A stretch of DNA of 64,000 nucleotides from UBA11358 sp049517655 (GCA_049517655.1 JBEKRQ010000002.1:434001-498000); one strand, 5' to 3'. Positions 1 to 8,541 are shown, counted from the stretch's first letter. Numbers and translations: made by a program. The notes: generated from the sequence alone by a model not told the origin.

Positions 1-174
1 ATTTTTAGCACGAAAGCGTGAAGGCACAAATCACAAAAGTGCTTTTGCGGGGTTTTCGGAAAGGGTTCCTTTGGTTTGATTTTGAAATAACGGCGTTTAA
101 TCTGGCAGGGAAGTTGCTTAAAAGTTGTTTTTGTTGTATTTGTTGGGTGAAAATGACGGCGATGGGTTTCAAGC

Positions 175-1029
175 ATGGCTACAACGGCATTAAATGCAAG
201 TGAAGAAGCTCAATTGCGGCAGACGATTGAGATGTTCGAGGTTATTGTGCAATCGCAGCCAAACGATTGCCAGTCACTGGAAATTCTCAAGGAAGCCTAC
301 ACCAAGCTTGGGCGCGAGGAGGATGTCATCAACACGTCCAAACACATCGCGCAAGCCTACATGCAAATGGGGCAACTTTCGTCGGCGATTTTGGAATATG
401 AGACAGTTTTGCAACTCCGTCCCAACGACGCTGACGTGCAGGCGGCGCTCAAACAAATCGGAGATAAAGCCAGCAATGCAGCGGTTCAGCAAATCGCTGA
501 CGTGGGACCAACGGCACTGACGCCCTCCTTGGCCACAACGGGGTTCAGGAAAAAAACGCGCGCCACGACTGTTACGGAAGTGGATGACGGCCGCAAGGCG
601 ATGTATAAAGTTTTTGTCGAAGACCGCGTCATCAACGCAGGCGATTTTGATTTGTGCTGGCGATCGCCGGATTTAACGGTGTCACCGCCGGACGTGGTCG
701 TGCCATTCATTCACACACTTTCGGAAAAAGGCGTTTTACAGACGGAGAAATCGCTCAAGCTCCTGAGCGATAAAACGCGCCTGGCTTTTTTGCCACTGGA
801 CAAATATGAAGTGGACACCGAATTGACGCGCGGTTTCCCGATGGCCATTTGCCGTCGCTGGTGTGTGTTGCCTTTCGATCGGATGAGCAAAGCCATTTTG
901 GTGGCTACGGCGAATCCATTTAATCAACAGGCGGCCAAAGAACTGGCTGGGACCACTCCAAACCGGTTGCTTTGGTACCTGGCGTCACCATCCGAGTTGA
1001 TACAAAACATCCGTGCAGCGTTCCATTAA
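175..1029 (+). CDS. TPR protein with C-terminal MshEN-like domain
   Basis: This 284-residue protein has a TPR-like helical N-terminus (about residues 10-110, for example SSAILEYETVLQLRPND). A second region, about 130-284, reads like the MshEN/GspE-N fold that normally begins pilus and type II secretion ATPases. The final LLWYLASPSELIQNIR resembles the closing helix of that fold. There is no Walker motif, so it is not itself an ATPase. It stops 4 bases before the ATG of the next gene, a GspE/PilB ATPase, so the two are probably co-transcribed. It may dock to or regulate that ATPase; this is inference. MshEN domains are known to bind c-di-GMP or nucleotide, but binding cannot be judged here. 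Confidence 0.7.
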   Translation: MATTALNASEEAQLRQTIEMFEVIVQSQPNDCQSLEILKEAYTKLGREEDVINTSKHIAQAYMQMGQLSSAILEYETVLQLRPNDADVQAALKQIGDKASNAAVQQIADVGPTALTPSLATTGFRKKTRATTVTEVDDGRKAMYKVFVEDRVINAGDFDLCWRSPDLTVSPPDVVVPFIHTLSEKGVLQTEKSLKLLSDKTRLAFLPLDKYEVDTELTRGFPMAICRRWCVLPFDRMSKAILVATANPFNQQAAKELAGTTPNRLLWYLASPSELIQNIRAAFH

Positions 1030-1033
1030 AGCC

Positions 1034-2773
1034 ATGGCCAAAGTCAAATCATTCGGAGAACGGATTGCCGACGCGCTCGTCGAGGACGGCTTGTTGAGCG
1101 CGCAACAGGTGGAGGAATTGCTCGAGCAGCAAAAAAAAGGAGGCACACGCCTTGTCAAGCTGATGCTCGAAAAAGCTTATGTGAGCGATCAAGACCTGAC
1201 CGTTTCCATGGGGCGCGTGCTCAACGTGCCGTCAGTCAATCTCGCCCGCTTGAAGATCCCGGTGGAGATTGCTGAACTCGTGCCGCGCGACACCGCGCAT
1301 AATTACAAAATCATCCCTGTTTCACAGTTGGAAAACAAATTATTCCTTGCGATGGCTGATCCGTTGAACGTCCTCGCCCTCGACGATGTCAAGCGCCTGA
1401 CACATCTCGAAATCGCCCCGCTTATCGCTTCGGAAAAAGCCATTCTCGACAAGCTCAACGCGGTTGACTCCGCCAAAAGCAGTTCAATAGAAGACATCAT
1501 CCAAGATGCCGAAAAGCAACTTGAAGCTGGCGTGGAAGCCGACTCCATTGAAACCATCAAGGAAACCCTCGAGGATGTGAACCTCGACAAGCTCGCTGCC
1601 TCCAGCGAAGAAGCGCCCGTCATCAAACTCGCCAACCTCATCGTCGTTCAAGCCATTAAAGACCGTGCCAGTGACGTGCATTTGGAGCCGTTCGAAAGGA
1701 CAATGCGCCTGCGTTACCGCATTGACGGCGTGCTGATAGACGCCACCCCGCCGCCCAAGCAATTGCAACTGGCTTTGGCTTCGCGTTTCAAAATCATGAG
1801 CAGCCTCGACATCGCCGAACGGCGACTGCCGCAGGACGGACGTATACGCGTGCGCGTCAGTGGCAAGGATTACGACCTTCGCGTTTCCGTTCTGCCCACC
1901 ATTCACGGCGAGAAAATCGTTCTTCGCGTTCTCGACAAGACCACCCTCTCCACGGGCATTGATAAACTGGGTTTGGACCCCGAAACCTTCAAACAAGTCA
2001 AGGCCGCCGTTGACGCGCCGCACGGTTTGATTCTGGTTACCGGTCCAACCGGCTCGGGCAAAACCACGACGCTCTACTCCGCGTTGAATGAACTCAACAA
2101 TCCAATTTATAACATTGTTACTGTCGAGGACCCCGTGGAATATCAGATTGCCGGCATCAACCAGGTTCCGACAAAAAAGGAAATCGGCCTCACTTTTGCC
2201 AATGCGCTGCGCTCCATCCTGCGCCAGGACCCGGACATCATCATGATCGGTGAAATTCGCGACACCGAGACCGCCGAAATCGCCATTGAAGCCGCGCTCA
2301 CCGGACATCAAGTCTTGAGCACCATGCACTGCAACGACGCGCCCGGCGCCATCACGCGTCTCGACGACATGGGCATCGCGCCGTTTTTGATTGCTTCGTC
2401 TGTGATTCTTTCGTGCGCGCAACGTCTCTTGCGCCGCATCTGTCCGCATTGCAAAGAGCCGGTGACGTATCCTCCCAAAGTATTTGAAGACCTCGGCATT
2501 GATCCGGCCACGCTCGGTGACGTGCATTTTTATCGCGGACGCGGTTGTGAGCGTTGCAAAAATTCCGGTCATAGCGGGCGCCTCGCCATCATCGAGGCCA
2601 TGACCATCTCTGATGAAATCCGCAAACTCATCATCGCCCGCGCCAACTCGCGTGAATTGGGCAAAATGGCCATCAGCCAGGGCATGCGCACGTTGCGCAT
2701 GGTCGCGCTCGACCGCGCGCGCGAAGGCGTTTCCACGCTGGAACAAGTTCTGGTGATGACCTCGGCGCATTGA
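1034..2773 (+). CDS. gspE: GspE/PilB-family assembly ATPase
   Basis: This is a type II secretion / type IV pilus assembly ATPase, a cytoplasmic hexamer that powers pseudopilin polymerisation. An MshEN domain covers about residues 10-150. The core has Walker A GPTGSGKT near residue 337, Walker B with IIMIGEIRD near 400, and the Asp and His boxes between them. The zinc motif is CPHC near 469 with CERC near 505. The length of about 580 residues is normal for the family. A GTG at 1013 overlaps the previous gene, but the ATG at 1034 gives the usual N-terminus and is preferred. A second, different ATPase of this family lies at 14.5 kb, so the genome has at least two. Confidence 0.93.
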   Translation: MAKVKSFGERIADALVEDGLLSAQQVEELLEQQKKGGTRLVKLMLEKAYVSDQDLTVSMGRVLNVPSVNLARLKIPVEIAELVPRDTAHNYKIIPVSQLENKLFLAMADPLNVLALDDVKRLTHLEIAPLIASEKAILDKLNAVDSAKSSSIEDIIQDAEKQLEAGVEADSIETIKETLEDVNLDKLAASSEEAPVIKLANLIVVQAIKDRASDVHLEPFERTMRLRYRIDGVLIDATPPPKQLQLALASRFKIMSSLDIAERRLPQDGRIRVRVSGKDYDLRVSVLPTIHGEKIVLRVLDKTTLSTGIDKLGLDPETFKQVKAAVDAPHGLILVTGPTGSGKTTTLYSALNELNNPIYNIVTVEDPVEYQIAGINQVPTKKEIGLTFANALRSILRQDPDIIMIGEIRDTETAEIAIEAALTGHQVLSTMHCNDAPGAITRLDDMGIAPFLIASSVILSCAQRLLRRICPHCKEPVTYPPKVFEDLGIDPATLGDVHFYRGRGCERCKNSGHSGRLAIIEAMTISDEIRKLIIARANSRELGKMAISQGMRTLRMVALDRAREGVSTLEQVLVMTSAH

Positions 2774-2788
2774 TTCACGCCGCTGCGC

Positions 2789-3802
2789 TTAGAATTTGCG
2801 CTGGGGAATGACAAATGGCTGCGGCGTCTGCGACATCCACGGCGGCGGCTGCGGCGCCCATGAAGGTGTAATCGCAGGCTGAGTATTCGTTTGTCTGGTA
2901 ACGCCGGGCAACGGTTGCAGACCCGCCGGCTTTCCAATGCCACTGCTCAGTGGCGTGAACGAAGCGCCAAACGGATTAACCAGCGGTTGAGTGGTGCCGG
3001 AAGCCGGCGATGTTTGTGGCTGGGAGAAGGCTGTGCGGCCCGGTGAAGGCATTGCCGCCGTGGCGGGCAAAAAACCCGGCTCAAGCAATTGCCTGAATTG
3101 ATCCATGTCAGCCTGCTGCGCGGGATTGGGAACCGGAAAACCGGACAATTTTGACCGGTCCGAATCCGCATTTTGGCCTGCAAACAAATCATCGTTCGGC
3201 GCGGCATTCAACCGGCCGAAAATTGTTGACCGCGGATTTTCCAGACCGCCGTCGGCGGGATTGAACAAAACGGTGTTCGTGCGGTCGTTTCTGTCGCCCG
3301 AAGAATTTCGGAACGGCGTCGGGTTTTTGGAAAAAGACCAGTCATTCGTCCTGGCGGTTTTTATTTGTTGTCTTTCGTTGTAGCGTTCAATCGGCGTCGG
3401 ATTTTTGGGTTGGCCGGCCGCATCGTGTTCCTGGATTCCGAGGATTTTTTCCGGCGTCATTACTCCCAGAATTTCGGCGGGTGTCATGAAGACCCAGTTC
3501 TTGCGCCGATCCAGCAATTTTTGAAGCTGCTGTCCTTCACCCGGCGGCGGCGGCGGCGCAGCGGACAGGTCATTGAAGGTGGGAACAGGCGATGCACTTT
3601 GAAGACTGTCTCGAAAATTCAGCGACGATGATTTGGTTGAAAACGGCGTTGGATTGGATGAGACCCCGCTATTGTCCAGCGAAGAAAAAATGATGGATTG
3701 TCCGGCATTCGTCGCCGGCTGTTGGGCTCCAACGGACAACGCCACCGCCATCCATGCGCCGGCCAGCGACGGCAGACTGAAATTTGCCGGATGGGAATAC
3801 AT
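2789..3802 (-). CDS. Secreted proline-rich protein of unknown function
   Basis: The family is not recognised. The 337-residue protein starts with a hydrophobic stretch (SLAGAWMAVALSVGA) followed by AQQP, which looks like a Sec signal peptide with cleavage near residue 26. The rest is low in predicted structure and rich in Pro, Asn, Gln and Ser. A short motif NPTPF or NPTPI recurs three times, at roughly residues 51, 134 and 160. A helical patch near residues 93-120 contains MTPAEILGVMTPEKILGI, itself a small internal repeat. The gene runs against the ATPase gene, with the two ends 15 bases apart. An envelope or periplasmic role linked to the secretion system is possible but only suggested by position. 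Confidence 0.6.
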   Translation of the reverse strand: MYSHPANFSLPSLAGAWMAVALSVGAQQPATNAGQSIIFSSLDNSGVSSNPTPFSTKSSSLNFRDSLQSASPVPTFNDLSAAPPPPPGEGQQLQKLLDRRKNWVFMTPAEILGVMTPEKILGIQEHDAAGQPKNPTPIERYNERQQIKTARTNDWSFSKNPTPFRNSSGDRNDRTNTVLFNPADGGLENPRSTIFGRLNAAPNDDLFAGQNADSDRSKLSGFPVPNPAQQADMDQFRQLLEPGFLPATAAMPSPGRTAFSQPQTSPASGTTQPLVNPFGASFTPLSSGIGKPAGLQPLPGVTRQTNTQPAITPSWAPQPPPWMSQTPQPFVIPQRKF

Positions 3803-3879
3803 CTTCAGGTTAATACACTAACGCAATGAGCTCTTTGCGTCAAAAATGAATTCCACCCCAGTCCATCTTTCAACCCACT

Positions 3880-4125
3880 TCACTGCCGTTCGTATTCACC
3901 CTTGCCGAGGCGCTTGAGCACGGTGAACCCGGCCTTTTTTGCGTCCGTGATGGAGAGTGGCTTGAGTTTGTGCGGCGAATTGAAGGTGGAAATGATTTTG
4001 CGCACCGGTTTTTTACACGCCGGACATTTTGTCAATTCCGGTGCGCTCACCGGCCGCCGCAAGGTGAATTTCCCGCCGCAAACCTTGCACTCGCCTTCAC
4101 ACAACTCGTATTCGTAAAGGGGCAT
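3880..4125 (-). CDS. FmdB-type zinc-ribbon protein
   Basis: This is an 81-residue member of the FmdB/CxxC putative regulatory family. It starts MPLYEYELCEGECKVC and continues with a second knuckle, KCPACKKPV, so two Cys pairs can bind one zinc ion. This matches the usual N-terminus MPxYEY of the family. The tail (about residues 50-81) is basic and differs from the typical family tail. The gene sits 9 bases downstream of the slipin gene on the same strand and is probably the last gene of the nfeD-slipin operon. The molecular role of FmdB-like proteins is unsettled. Confidence 0.8.
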   Translation of the reverse strand: MPLYEYELCEGECKVCGGKFTLRRPVSAPELTKCPACKKPVRKIISTFNSPHKLKPLSITDAKKAGFTVLKRLGKGEYERQ

Positions 4126-4134
4126 GAAGCAGCG

Positions 4135-4908
4135 CTACTTTTTCAAAAACGCGCTGAACAAATCAATCGGCAGTGGCAGAAACGTCGTCGTGTTGTGTTC
4201 GCTGGCCATTTCGCGCATGGTCTGGAGATAACGCAATTGCAGTGCAATCGGTTCCTTACTGATCAAGGAGGCGGCCTGCACCATTTTCTCGGCGGCTTGG
4301 AATTCGCCTTCCGCGTTCACAATCTTCGCGCGGCGTTCGCGTTCGGCCTCGGCCTGCTTGGCCATTGCGCGCTTCATGCTGTCGGGCAACGCCACGTCCT
4401 TCACCTCGACGGCGGTGACCTTGATGCCCCACGGCTCGGTCTGGCGATCAATGATTTCCTGCAACTTCTGGTTAATGATGTCGCGTTGCGAAAGCAGGTC
4501 ATCCAACGGCGACTGTCCCAGCACGCTGCGCAGCGTCGTTTGCGAGATGAGCGAAGTCGCTTTCCAGAAATTCTCCACCTTCACCACCGCCGCCATCGGA
4601 TCAACGACGCGAAAATAAACCACCGCGTCCACCGTGGCGGGCACATTGTCGCGGGTCATGATTTCCTGCTTGGAAACGTCAATGGTCACGACGCGCAAAT
4701 CCATCCTCACCATCTTGTCCACGACGGGAATAAGGAAAATCAGCCCCGGCCCTTTTGCGCCGAGCAGTTTGCCGAGCCGGAAAATGACGCCGCGCTCGTA
4801 TTCGCGCAAGATGCGCAGCGCCTGCGGCAGCACGATGACCGCCAGAATGATGGCCGCCACGGCCCACGGCCCGATAACCCGGATTATACCACCGATGAGT
4901 TGTTCCAT
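4135..4908 (-). CDS. Slipin (SPFH/Band 7 stomatin-like membrane protein)
   Basis: This 257-residue prokaryotic stomatin/slipin has one N-terminal membrane segment (about residues 10-30). A Band 7 domain follows, with the typical YERGVIFRLGK entry and the VTAVEVKDVALPDSMKRAM stretch. A C-terminal coiled coil (AKQAEAERERRAKIVNAEGE) drives oligomerisation. It lies 12 bases after the NfeD-type protease gene. This pairing is well known: in Pyrococcus the NfeD-family protease cleaves its slipin partner. Expected role: membrane microdomain organisation and quality control. The stop codon is TAG. Confidence 0.92.
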   Translation of the reverse strand: MEQLIGGIIRVIGPWAVAAIILAVIVLPQALRILREYERGVIFRLGKLLGAKGPGLIFLIPVVDKMVRMDLRVVTIDVSKQEIMTRDNVPATVDAVVYFRVVDPMAAVVKVENFWKATSLISQTTLRSVLGQSPLDDLLSQRDIINQKLQEIIDRQTEPWGIKVTAVEVKDVALPDSMKRAMAKQAEAERERRAKIVNAEGEFQAAEKMVQAASLISKEPIALQLRYLQTMREMASEHNTTTFLPLPIDLFSAFLKK

Positions 4909-4920
4909 AATTTTTCTCCG

Positions 4921-6198
4921 TTATGTTTTTTTAGGTTTTACTTTCAACGTTAGCCCTTCGATTCCGACAACTTCGACGGGTTGATCTTTTTCGACAACGA
5001 CATCGCTGACGGCATTCCAGTTTTCGCCTTCGATAAACACCTTGCCGCTCCGTGAGTCAATCCGCGAAAGCGCATTCACAGTTTTGCCGAGCATCGTCTC
5101 CCTGCCGGCGCGAATTGGTTTGAACTGCGCGCGCAAACCAGCGCCGACGACAAAAATGAAAAAAGCCGCCGTGACGAACGTCGCCGAAATAATCCAGGAC
5201 AGTGATAATCCAAAGTCCGGCCCGGTGTGGTTGAACAACATCATTGCGCCGAGGAAAAATGACACAATGCCACCCGCAGTCAACACGCCATGCGTCGGTG
5301 AAAAAATGTCCACGATGAATAACGCGATTGCCATCCCGATCAATACGATTCCGGTGACGTTGACAGGCAGGATGGACGACATATAAAGCACGAGGATCAG
5401 GGCGATGGCGCCCGCAACGCCCGGCAGAATTGCACCCGGATGGCTTAACTCGCCGATGAACCCGTAAATCACCACCAACATCAGGATGAACATGACTTCC
5501 GGTCGCAAGAATAGTTGGGCAAAGCGCTCCCACGGTTTCATGGAAATTTCCACGACACTGGCGTTCGTGGTGTGGAGCGTCTTGTTGCCAATTTCGCGTC
5601 CGTCGAGTTGCTTGAGCAGGTCCGGCATATTATCCGCGATAAGGTCAATGACGCCGATATCAAGCGCCTTTTCGGCGGTTGTCGCCTTGCTTTCGACGAC
5701 GGCGGATTTGGCCCATTCGACGTTGCGTTTCCGTTTGTCCGCGATGGTTTCGATGAAACTGGAGGCGTAGTTCTCCATTTTCTTCTTCATCACGTCGTCG
5801 GTCTTTTCGACACTGCCGCTGGCGCCAATTTCAACTGGATGCGCCGCGCCGATGCTGGTGTTTGGCGCCATCGCAGCCACGTCGGCGGCCAGGGTGATGA
5901 ACACACCCGCGCTGCCCGCGCATGCGCCGGACGGGGCGACATAAACGACCGTCGGCACCTTCGAGGCGTAAAAAGTCTGGACGATTTGTTTGGTGGATTC
6001 GAGAAGGCCACCCGGTGTGTCGAGTTGAATGATGAGGCACTCGTCGTTTTGCGCCGCTACCACATCAATCGCGCGGGAAATGTAACTGGCCGTGGCCGGA
6101 CCGATGGCGCCATCAATTTTAATCAACCCGACTTGTGCGGCTTGGGTCGTCGCGCCCAAGAGCAGCCCCGTAATGATAATGAAATGCCAACGCTTCAT
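4921..6198 (-). CDS. NfeD-family membrane serine protease (ClpP-class domain plus NfeD)
   Basis: The signal peptide is followed by a ClpP/SppA-like serine protease domain (about residues 22-210). The nucleophile lies in SGACAGSAGVFI, and a downstream Lys-rich helix (MKKKMENYASSF) supplies the probable general base. The middle part has four to five membrane helices (about 230-340), and the C-terminal OB-fold NfeD domain ends with VEGLTLKVKPKKT-like sequence. This is the long (class 1b) architecture. An upstream in-frame start exists at 6228, but the ATG at 6198 begins a clean signal peptide (MKRWHFIIITGLLLG) and is chosen. It is the first gene of an operon with the slipin and the FmdB protein. 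Confidence 0.92.
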   Translation of the reverse strand: MKRWHFIIITGLLLGATTQAAQVGLIKIDGAIGPATASYISRAIDVVAAQNDECLIIQLDTPGGLLESTKQIVQTFYASKVPTVVYVAPSGACAGSAGVFITLAADVAAMAPNTSIGAAHPVEIGASGSVEKTDDVMKKKMENYASSFIETIADKRKRNVEWAKSAVVESKATTAEKALDIGVIDLIADNMPDLLKQLDGREIGNKTLHTTNASVVEISMKPWERFAQLFLRPEVMFILMLVVIYGFIGELSHPGAILPGVAGAIALILVLYMSSILPVNVTGIVLIGMAIALFIVDIFSPTHGVLTAGGIVSFFLGAMMLFNHTGPDFGLSLSWIISATFVTAAFFIFVVGAGLRAQFKPIRAGRETMLGKTVNALSRIDSRSGKVFIEGENWNAVSDVVVEKDQPVEVVGIEGLTLKVKPKKT

Positions 6199-6235
6199 AA
6201 CTTTTCCAGTCAAAGTCCACACTAACAAAAAGCGC

Positions 6236-6335
6236 GGCTACAGCAAACAATTTCGCCTGGCTGCCAGCCGGTGGTGGGTCTATTTGCTGTAGCGTGCGCT
6301 GTCCTCAGCGCACTGAAATCAGCTGGGACAGCCGA
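6236..6335. repeat. Palindromic intergenic sequence between trpE and nfeD
   Basis: The gap between the trpE stop and the nfeD start holds inverted repeats. CTACAGCAAA at 6238-6247 pairs perfectly with TTTGCTGTAG at 6283-6292. Just beyond, GCTGTCC near 6298-6304 pairs with GGACAGC near 6325-6332. No long T-run follows on the minus strand, so this is not a clear intrinsic terminator. It resembles dispersed intergenic palindromes or may stabilise mRNA ends. Confidence 0.5.
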
Positions 6336-6371
6336 CACTACAGTTCATAGTCTGCGACTGCCCGTCCTGCA

Positions 6372-7871
6372 CTAGCGCGCAAAACTTTCCGCCATGGCCA
6401 CGGCCTTGCGCATGGCCATGGATTTGTTGACGGTTTCCTGAAATTCGCCTTCGGGCGTGGAATCGTTCACCCAGCCGCCACCGGCTTGCACGTAGGCCTT
6501 TCCGTCCTTGAGCAACGCGGTGCGGATGGTAATGCAGGTGTCCAGGTTGCCGTTGAAGGAAAAATAGCCGACACAGCCCGCATACGGCCCGCGCGTGGTC
6601 TGTTCGAGTTCGGAAATAATCTGCATCGCGCGGATTTTCGGTGCGCCGCTGACGGTGCCTGCCGGAAAGGTTGCGCGCATTAAATCGTAAAGCGATTTGC
6701 CGGCGGAAAGTTTTCCTTCAACCTGCGACACGATGTGCATGACGTGGCTGTAACGCTCGATGGCCATCAGTTTCTTCACCTGCACACTGCCGAAATCGCA
6801 CACGCGGCCAATGTCGTTGCGCGCGAGGTCCACGAGCATTACGTGTTCGGCGCATTCCTTGGGGTCGGCAAGCAATTCTTTTTCGAGCGCCAAATCTTCC
6901 TCTGGCGTCTGGCCGCGCTGCCGCGTGCCGGCGATGGGCCGGATTTCAACTTTTCCGTCCTCACAGCGCACGTGAATTTCCGGCGACGCGCCCACGAGCG
7001 AGAAGCCGTCCAGCTCCAGCAAAAACATATACGGCGACGGATTGATGGAGCGTGCGGCGCGATAAACGTCAATGGGCGACGCCTTGGTTGTTGCTGAAAA
7101 GCGATGGGAACCAACGACCTGAATAATGTCACCCGCGGTGATGTATTCCTTGGCCTTAAGGACGTTGGCAAAGAATTTTTCTTTCGTGACATTTGATTCA
7201 AATGCAACCGCTGGCATTACGTCCGGCACGCTCACGGGGTGATGTTCACTCGGCTGTTCGAGCAGCGAAACCAGCCGCTCGACTTCGCTGACGGCATCCT
7301 CGTAGGCTTCGACCGAGCTTGTCGCGTCGTCGAGAAATGCGTTGACCAGGACGGTGATGGTCTGCGCCACACGATCAAAAATGAGCAATTGATCGGCGAT
7401 GAGAAAAACCATCGTGGGCGTGCCCAACTCATCCTTTGGCGGACGCGGCACAACCGGCTCGATGTCGTGAATGAATTCATAGCCGATGAAACCGACCGCA
7501 CCGCCGGTGAACCGCGGCAAACCGGGCAACGAAACCGCGTGATATTTCTTCATCACGCGTTCGACAACAACCAAGCCATCCTTCGCGTCCTTGCCGACAA
7601 CAGCGGTTTCGACGACCTTTCCGTTTTCAATGACTTCAACGCGGTCGCCGGTTTGTTTGATGACCGCGCGTGGATTGCAACCGACAAACGAGTAGCGTCC
7701 CAGATGTTCACCGCCCTCGACGGATTCAAACAGGAATGATTCGCCCTGCCCGCGAATTTTTCGGTAAGCCGAGAGCGGTGTTTCAATGTCGGCCAGCAGG
7801 CGGCGTGTGACGGAAATCACATTGCCCTGCGCGGCCAGCTTCAAAAAACCATCCAATGTTGGCGAATACAT
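6372..7871 (-). CDS. trpE: Anthranilate synthase component I
   Basis: TrpE uses chorismate and glutamine-derived ammonia to make anthranilate, the first step of tryptophan synthesis. The 499 residues match the family. The N-terminal domain carries the feedback-site-like FLFESVEGGE (equivalent of LLES). The C-terminal chorismate-binding domain has PIAGTRQRG, DLARNDIGRV, PAGTVSGAPK and GPYAGCVGYF. The stop is TAG at 6372-6374. No trpG is adjacent. Going upstream on the same strand, the next core gene is hisI, and an accessory island lies between them, so trpE may once have been expressed together with hisI. Confidence 0.96.
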   Translation of the reverse strand: MYSPTLDGFLKLAAQGNVISVTRRLLADIETPLSAYRKIRGQGESFLFESVEGGEHLGRYSFVGCNPRAVIKQTGDRVEVIENGKVVETAVVGKDAKDGLVVVERVMKKYHAVSLPGLPRFTGGAVGFIGYEFIHDIEPVVPRPPKDELGTPTMVFLIADQLLIFDRVAQTITVLVNAFLDDATSSVEAYEDAVSEVERLVSLLEQPSEHHPVSVPDVMPAVAFESNVTKEKFFANVLKAKEYITAGDIIQVVGSHRFSATTKASPIDVYRAARSINPSPYMFLLELDGFSLVGASPEIHVRCEDGKVEIRPIAGTRQRGQTPEEDLALEKELLADPKECAEHVMLVDLARNDIGRVCDFGSVQVKKLMAIERYSHVMHIVSQVEGKLSAGKSLYDLMRATFPAGTVSGAPKIRAMQIISELEQTTRGPYAGCVGYFSFNGNLDTCITIRTALLKDGKAYVQAGGGWVNDSTPEGEFQETVNKSMAMRKAVAMAESFAR

Positions 7872-8219
7872 GCGGCCAACAGCCTAAACGATTTGGTCGG
7901 GAGGATGCGAGCCGTAAAAAAGTTAGTCAAGGCTCGTCGGGAGACCCGCCCTCCCCATGTCATTTCTTCCCGTAAATTTGGGTAGTGTCTTAATTCGAAG
8001 TTTTTTATGATTTTTAACCCTTCCACTGGTTTTGAAATTTGTGCGGCTTGCGTGAGGCGATTGATGTCATCCAAGTTGCTGCATCTTACTCAATTATTCA
8101 CAGCCATTCACCGATGCGGAAATACAATGAACACCGGCCTGTTTTTGAAAAATGTGAATAACTCGTGAACAAAAGTTAATATGTTATCCTAGAAACTTTT
8201 TACCCAACTCCATAATGAT

Positions 8220-8345
8220 AACCTGTCGAGCCGAAGACTCGTTACAAGTTAAGCGGAGATAAAATTTCCCGCCGAGACAGATGCAGCCGCGAGGCGCATC
8301 GCCTTCCTGTAAGGGTTTTCGAGGCTCGGCGGGGTTTTTGTTTTT
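8220..8345 (+). ncRNA. Putative structured small RNA ending in an intrinsic terminator
   Basis: A compact set of helices is visible on the plus strand. CGAG/CTCG (8227-8230 with 8238-8241) forms a first hairpin. CCCGCCGAG (8268-8276) pairs over 9 bp with CTCGGCGGG (8325-8333). Enclosed by that stem is GATGC-A-GCC closed by a GCGA tetraloop (8280-8300, a GNRA loop), then CCTT/AAGG (8302-8305 with 8311-8314). The outer stem is followed by GTTTTTGTTTTT. So the 3' part is a three-way junction that also serves as terminator. No known RNA family was recognised. Upstream the sequence is AT-rich and could hold a promoter near 8140-8195. Confidence 0.45.
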
Positions 8346-8408
8346 ATGGTAAAAACAGAGCGCAGTGTGATAGGGGCCGACTACATGTAGCGCAATGACA
8401 CAAAAAGC

Positions 8409-8453
8409 ACGGCCAGCAGGTGATAATCTCATGACAGAGAACCTGCTGGCCGT
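8409..8453. repeat. Perfect 13-bp hairpin just upstream of the tRNA-like sequence
   Basis: ACGGCCAGCAGGT at 8409-8421 pairs perfectly with ACCTGCTGGCCGT at 8441-8453 across a 19-base loop. The loop itself can form TCTC/GAGA. It ends 15 bases before the tRNA-like sequence. It may be a processing or recognition structure. There is no T-run, so it is not a typical terminator. Confidence 0.6.
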
Positions 8454-8468
8454 AGGCCAAAAAAGAAT

Positions 8469-8541
8469 GGGCACGTAAGCTAACAGGCAAACCCGGCGTT
8501 TCTACAGCCCCGGATTGCGAGTTCGAGTCTCGCCGTGTCCA
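8469..8541 (+). tRNA. tRNA-like sequence with CUA anticodon (possibly degenerate)
   Basis: The 73 bases have a full 7-bp acceptor stem (GGGCACG with CGTGTCC, one G-U) and a discriminator A. The T-arm is perfect (GCGAG, loop TTCGAGT, CTCGC), and a D-loop-like AACAGGCA keeps the GG pair. The anticodon loop TTCTACA places CUA at 34-36 after U33. The D stem has two mismatches and the anticodon stem has one C-C mismatch, although the latter can extend outwards with CCGG/CCGG. CUA would read UAG. It could be a suppressor-type tRNA, a decayed tRNA or a tRNA-mimic used by the island. CCA is not encoded. The minus-strand ribbon-helix-helix gene ends inside it. Confidence 0.5.

Noticed and set aside
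18..203. 61-codon frame at the left edge
   Set aside because: It overlaps the TPR gene start in another frame, and its composition gives no sign of a real protein.
1484..2770. 428-codon antisense frame opposite the first GspE gene
   Set aside because: It is a shadow frame of a GC-rich gene; the sense strand carries all ATPase motifs.
3970..4953. 327-codon frame opposite the slipin gene
   Set aside because: Shadow of the conserved slipin and FmdB genes, with His/Arg/Gln-biased composition typical of antisense.
7841..8074. Minus-strand frame crossing the left inverted repeat into trpE
   Set aside because: It overlaps the trpE start in another frame and joins island and core sequence by chance.
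8184..8474. Minus-strand frame of 96 codons across the structured RNA region
   Set aside because: It lies over hairpins and a terminator, has no family resemblance and no plausible start context.
8469..8541. Pyrrolysine tRNA
   Set aside because: It has the normal D-loop GG and T-loop, unlike tRNA-Pyl, and no pylS or pylBCD gene is in the window.
8220..8541. tmRNA
   Set aside because: No tag-peptide frame ending in an ALAA-like sequence was found, and the acceptor stem closes on a short tRNA-sized molecule.
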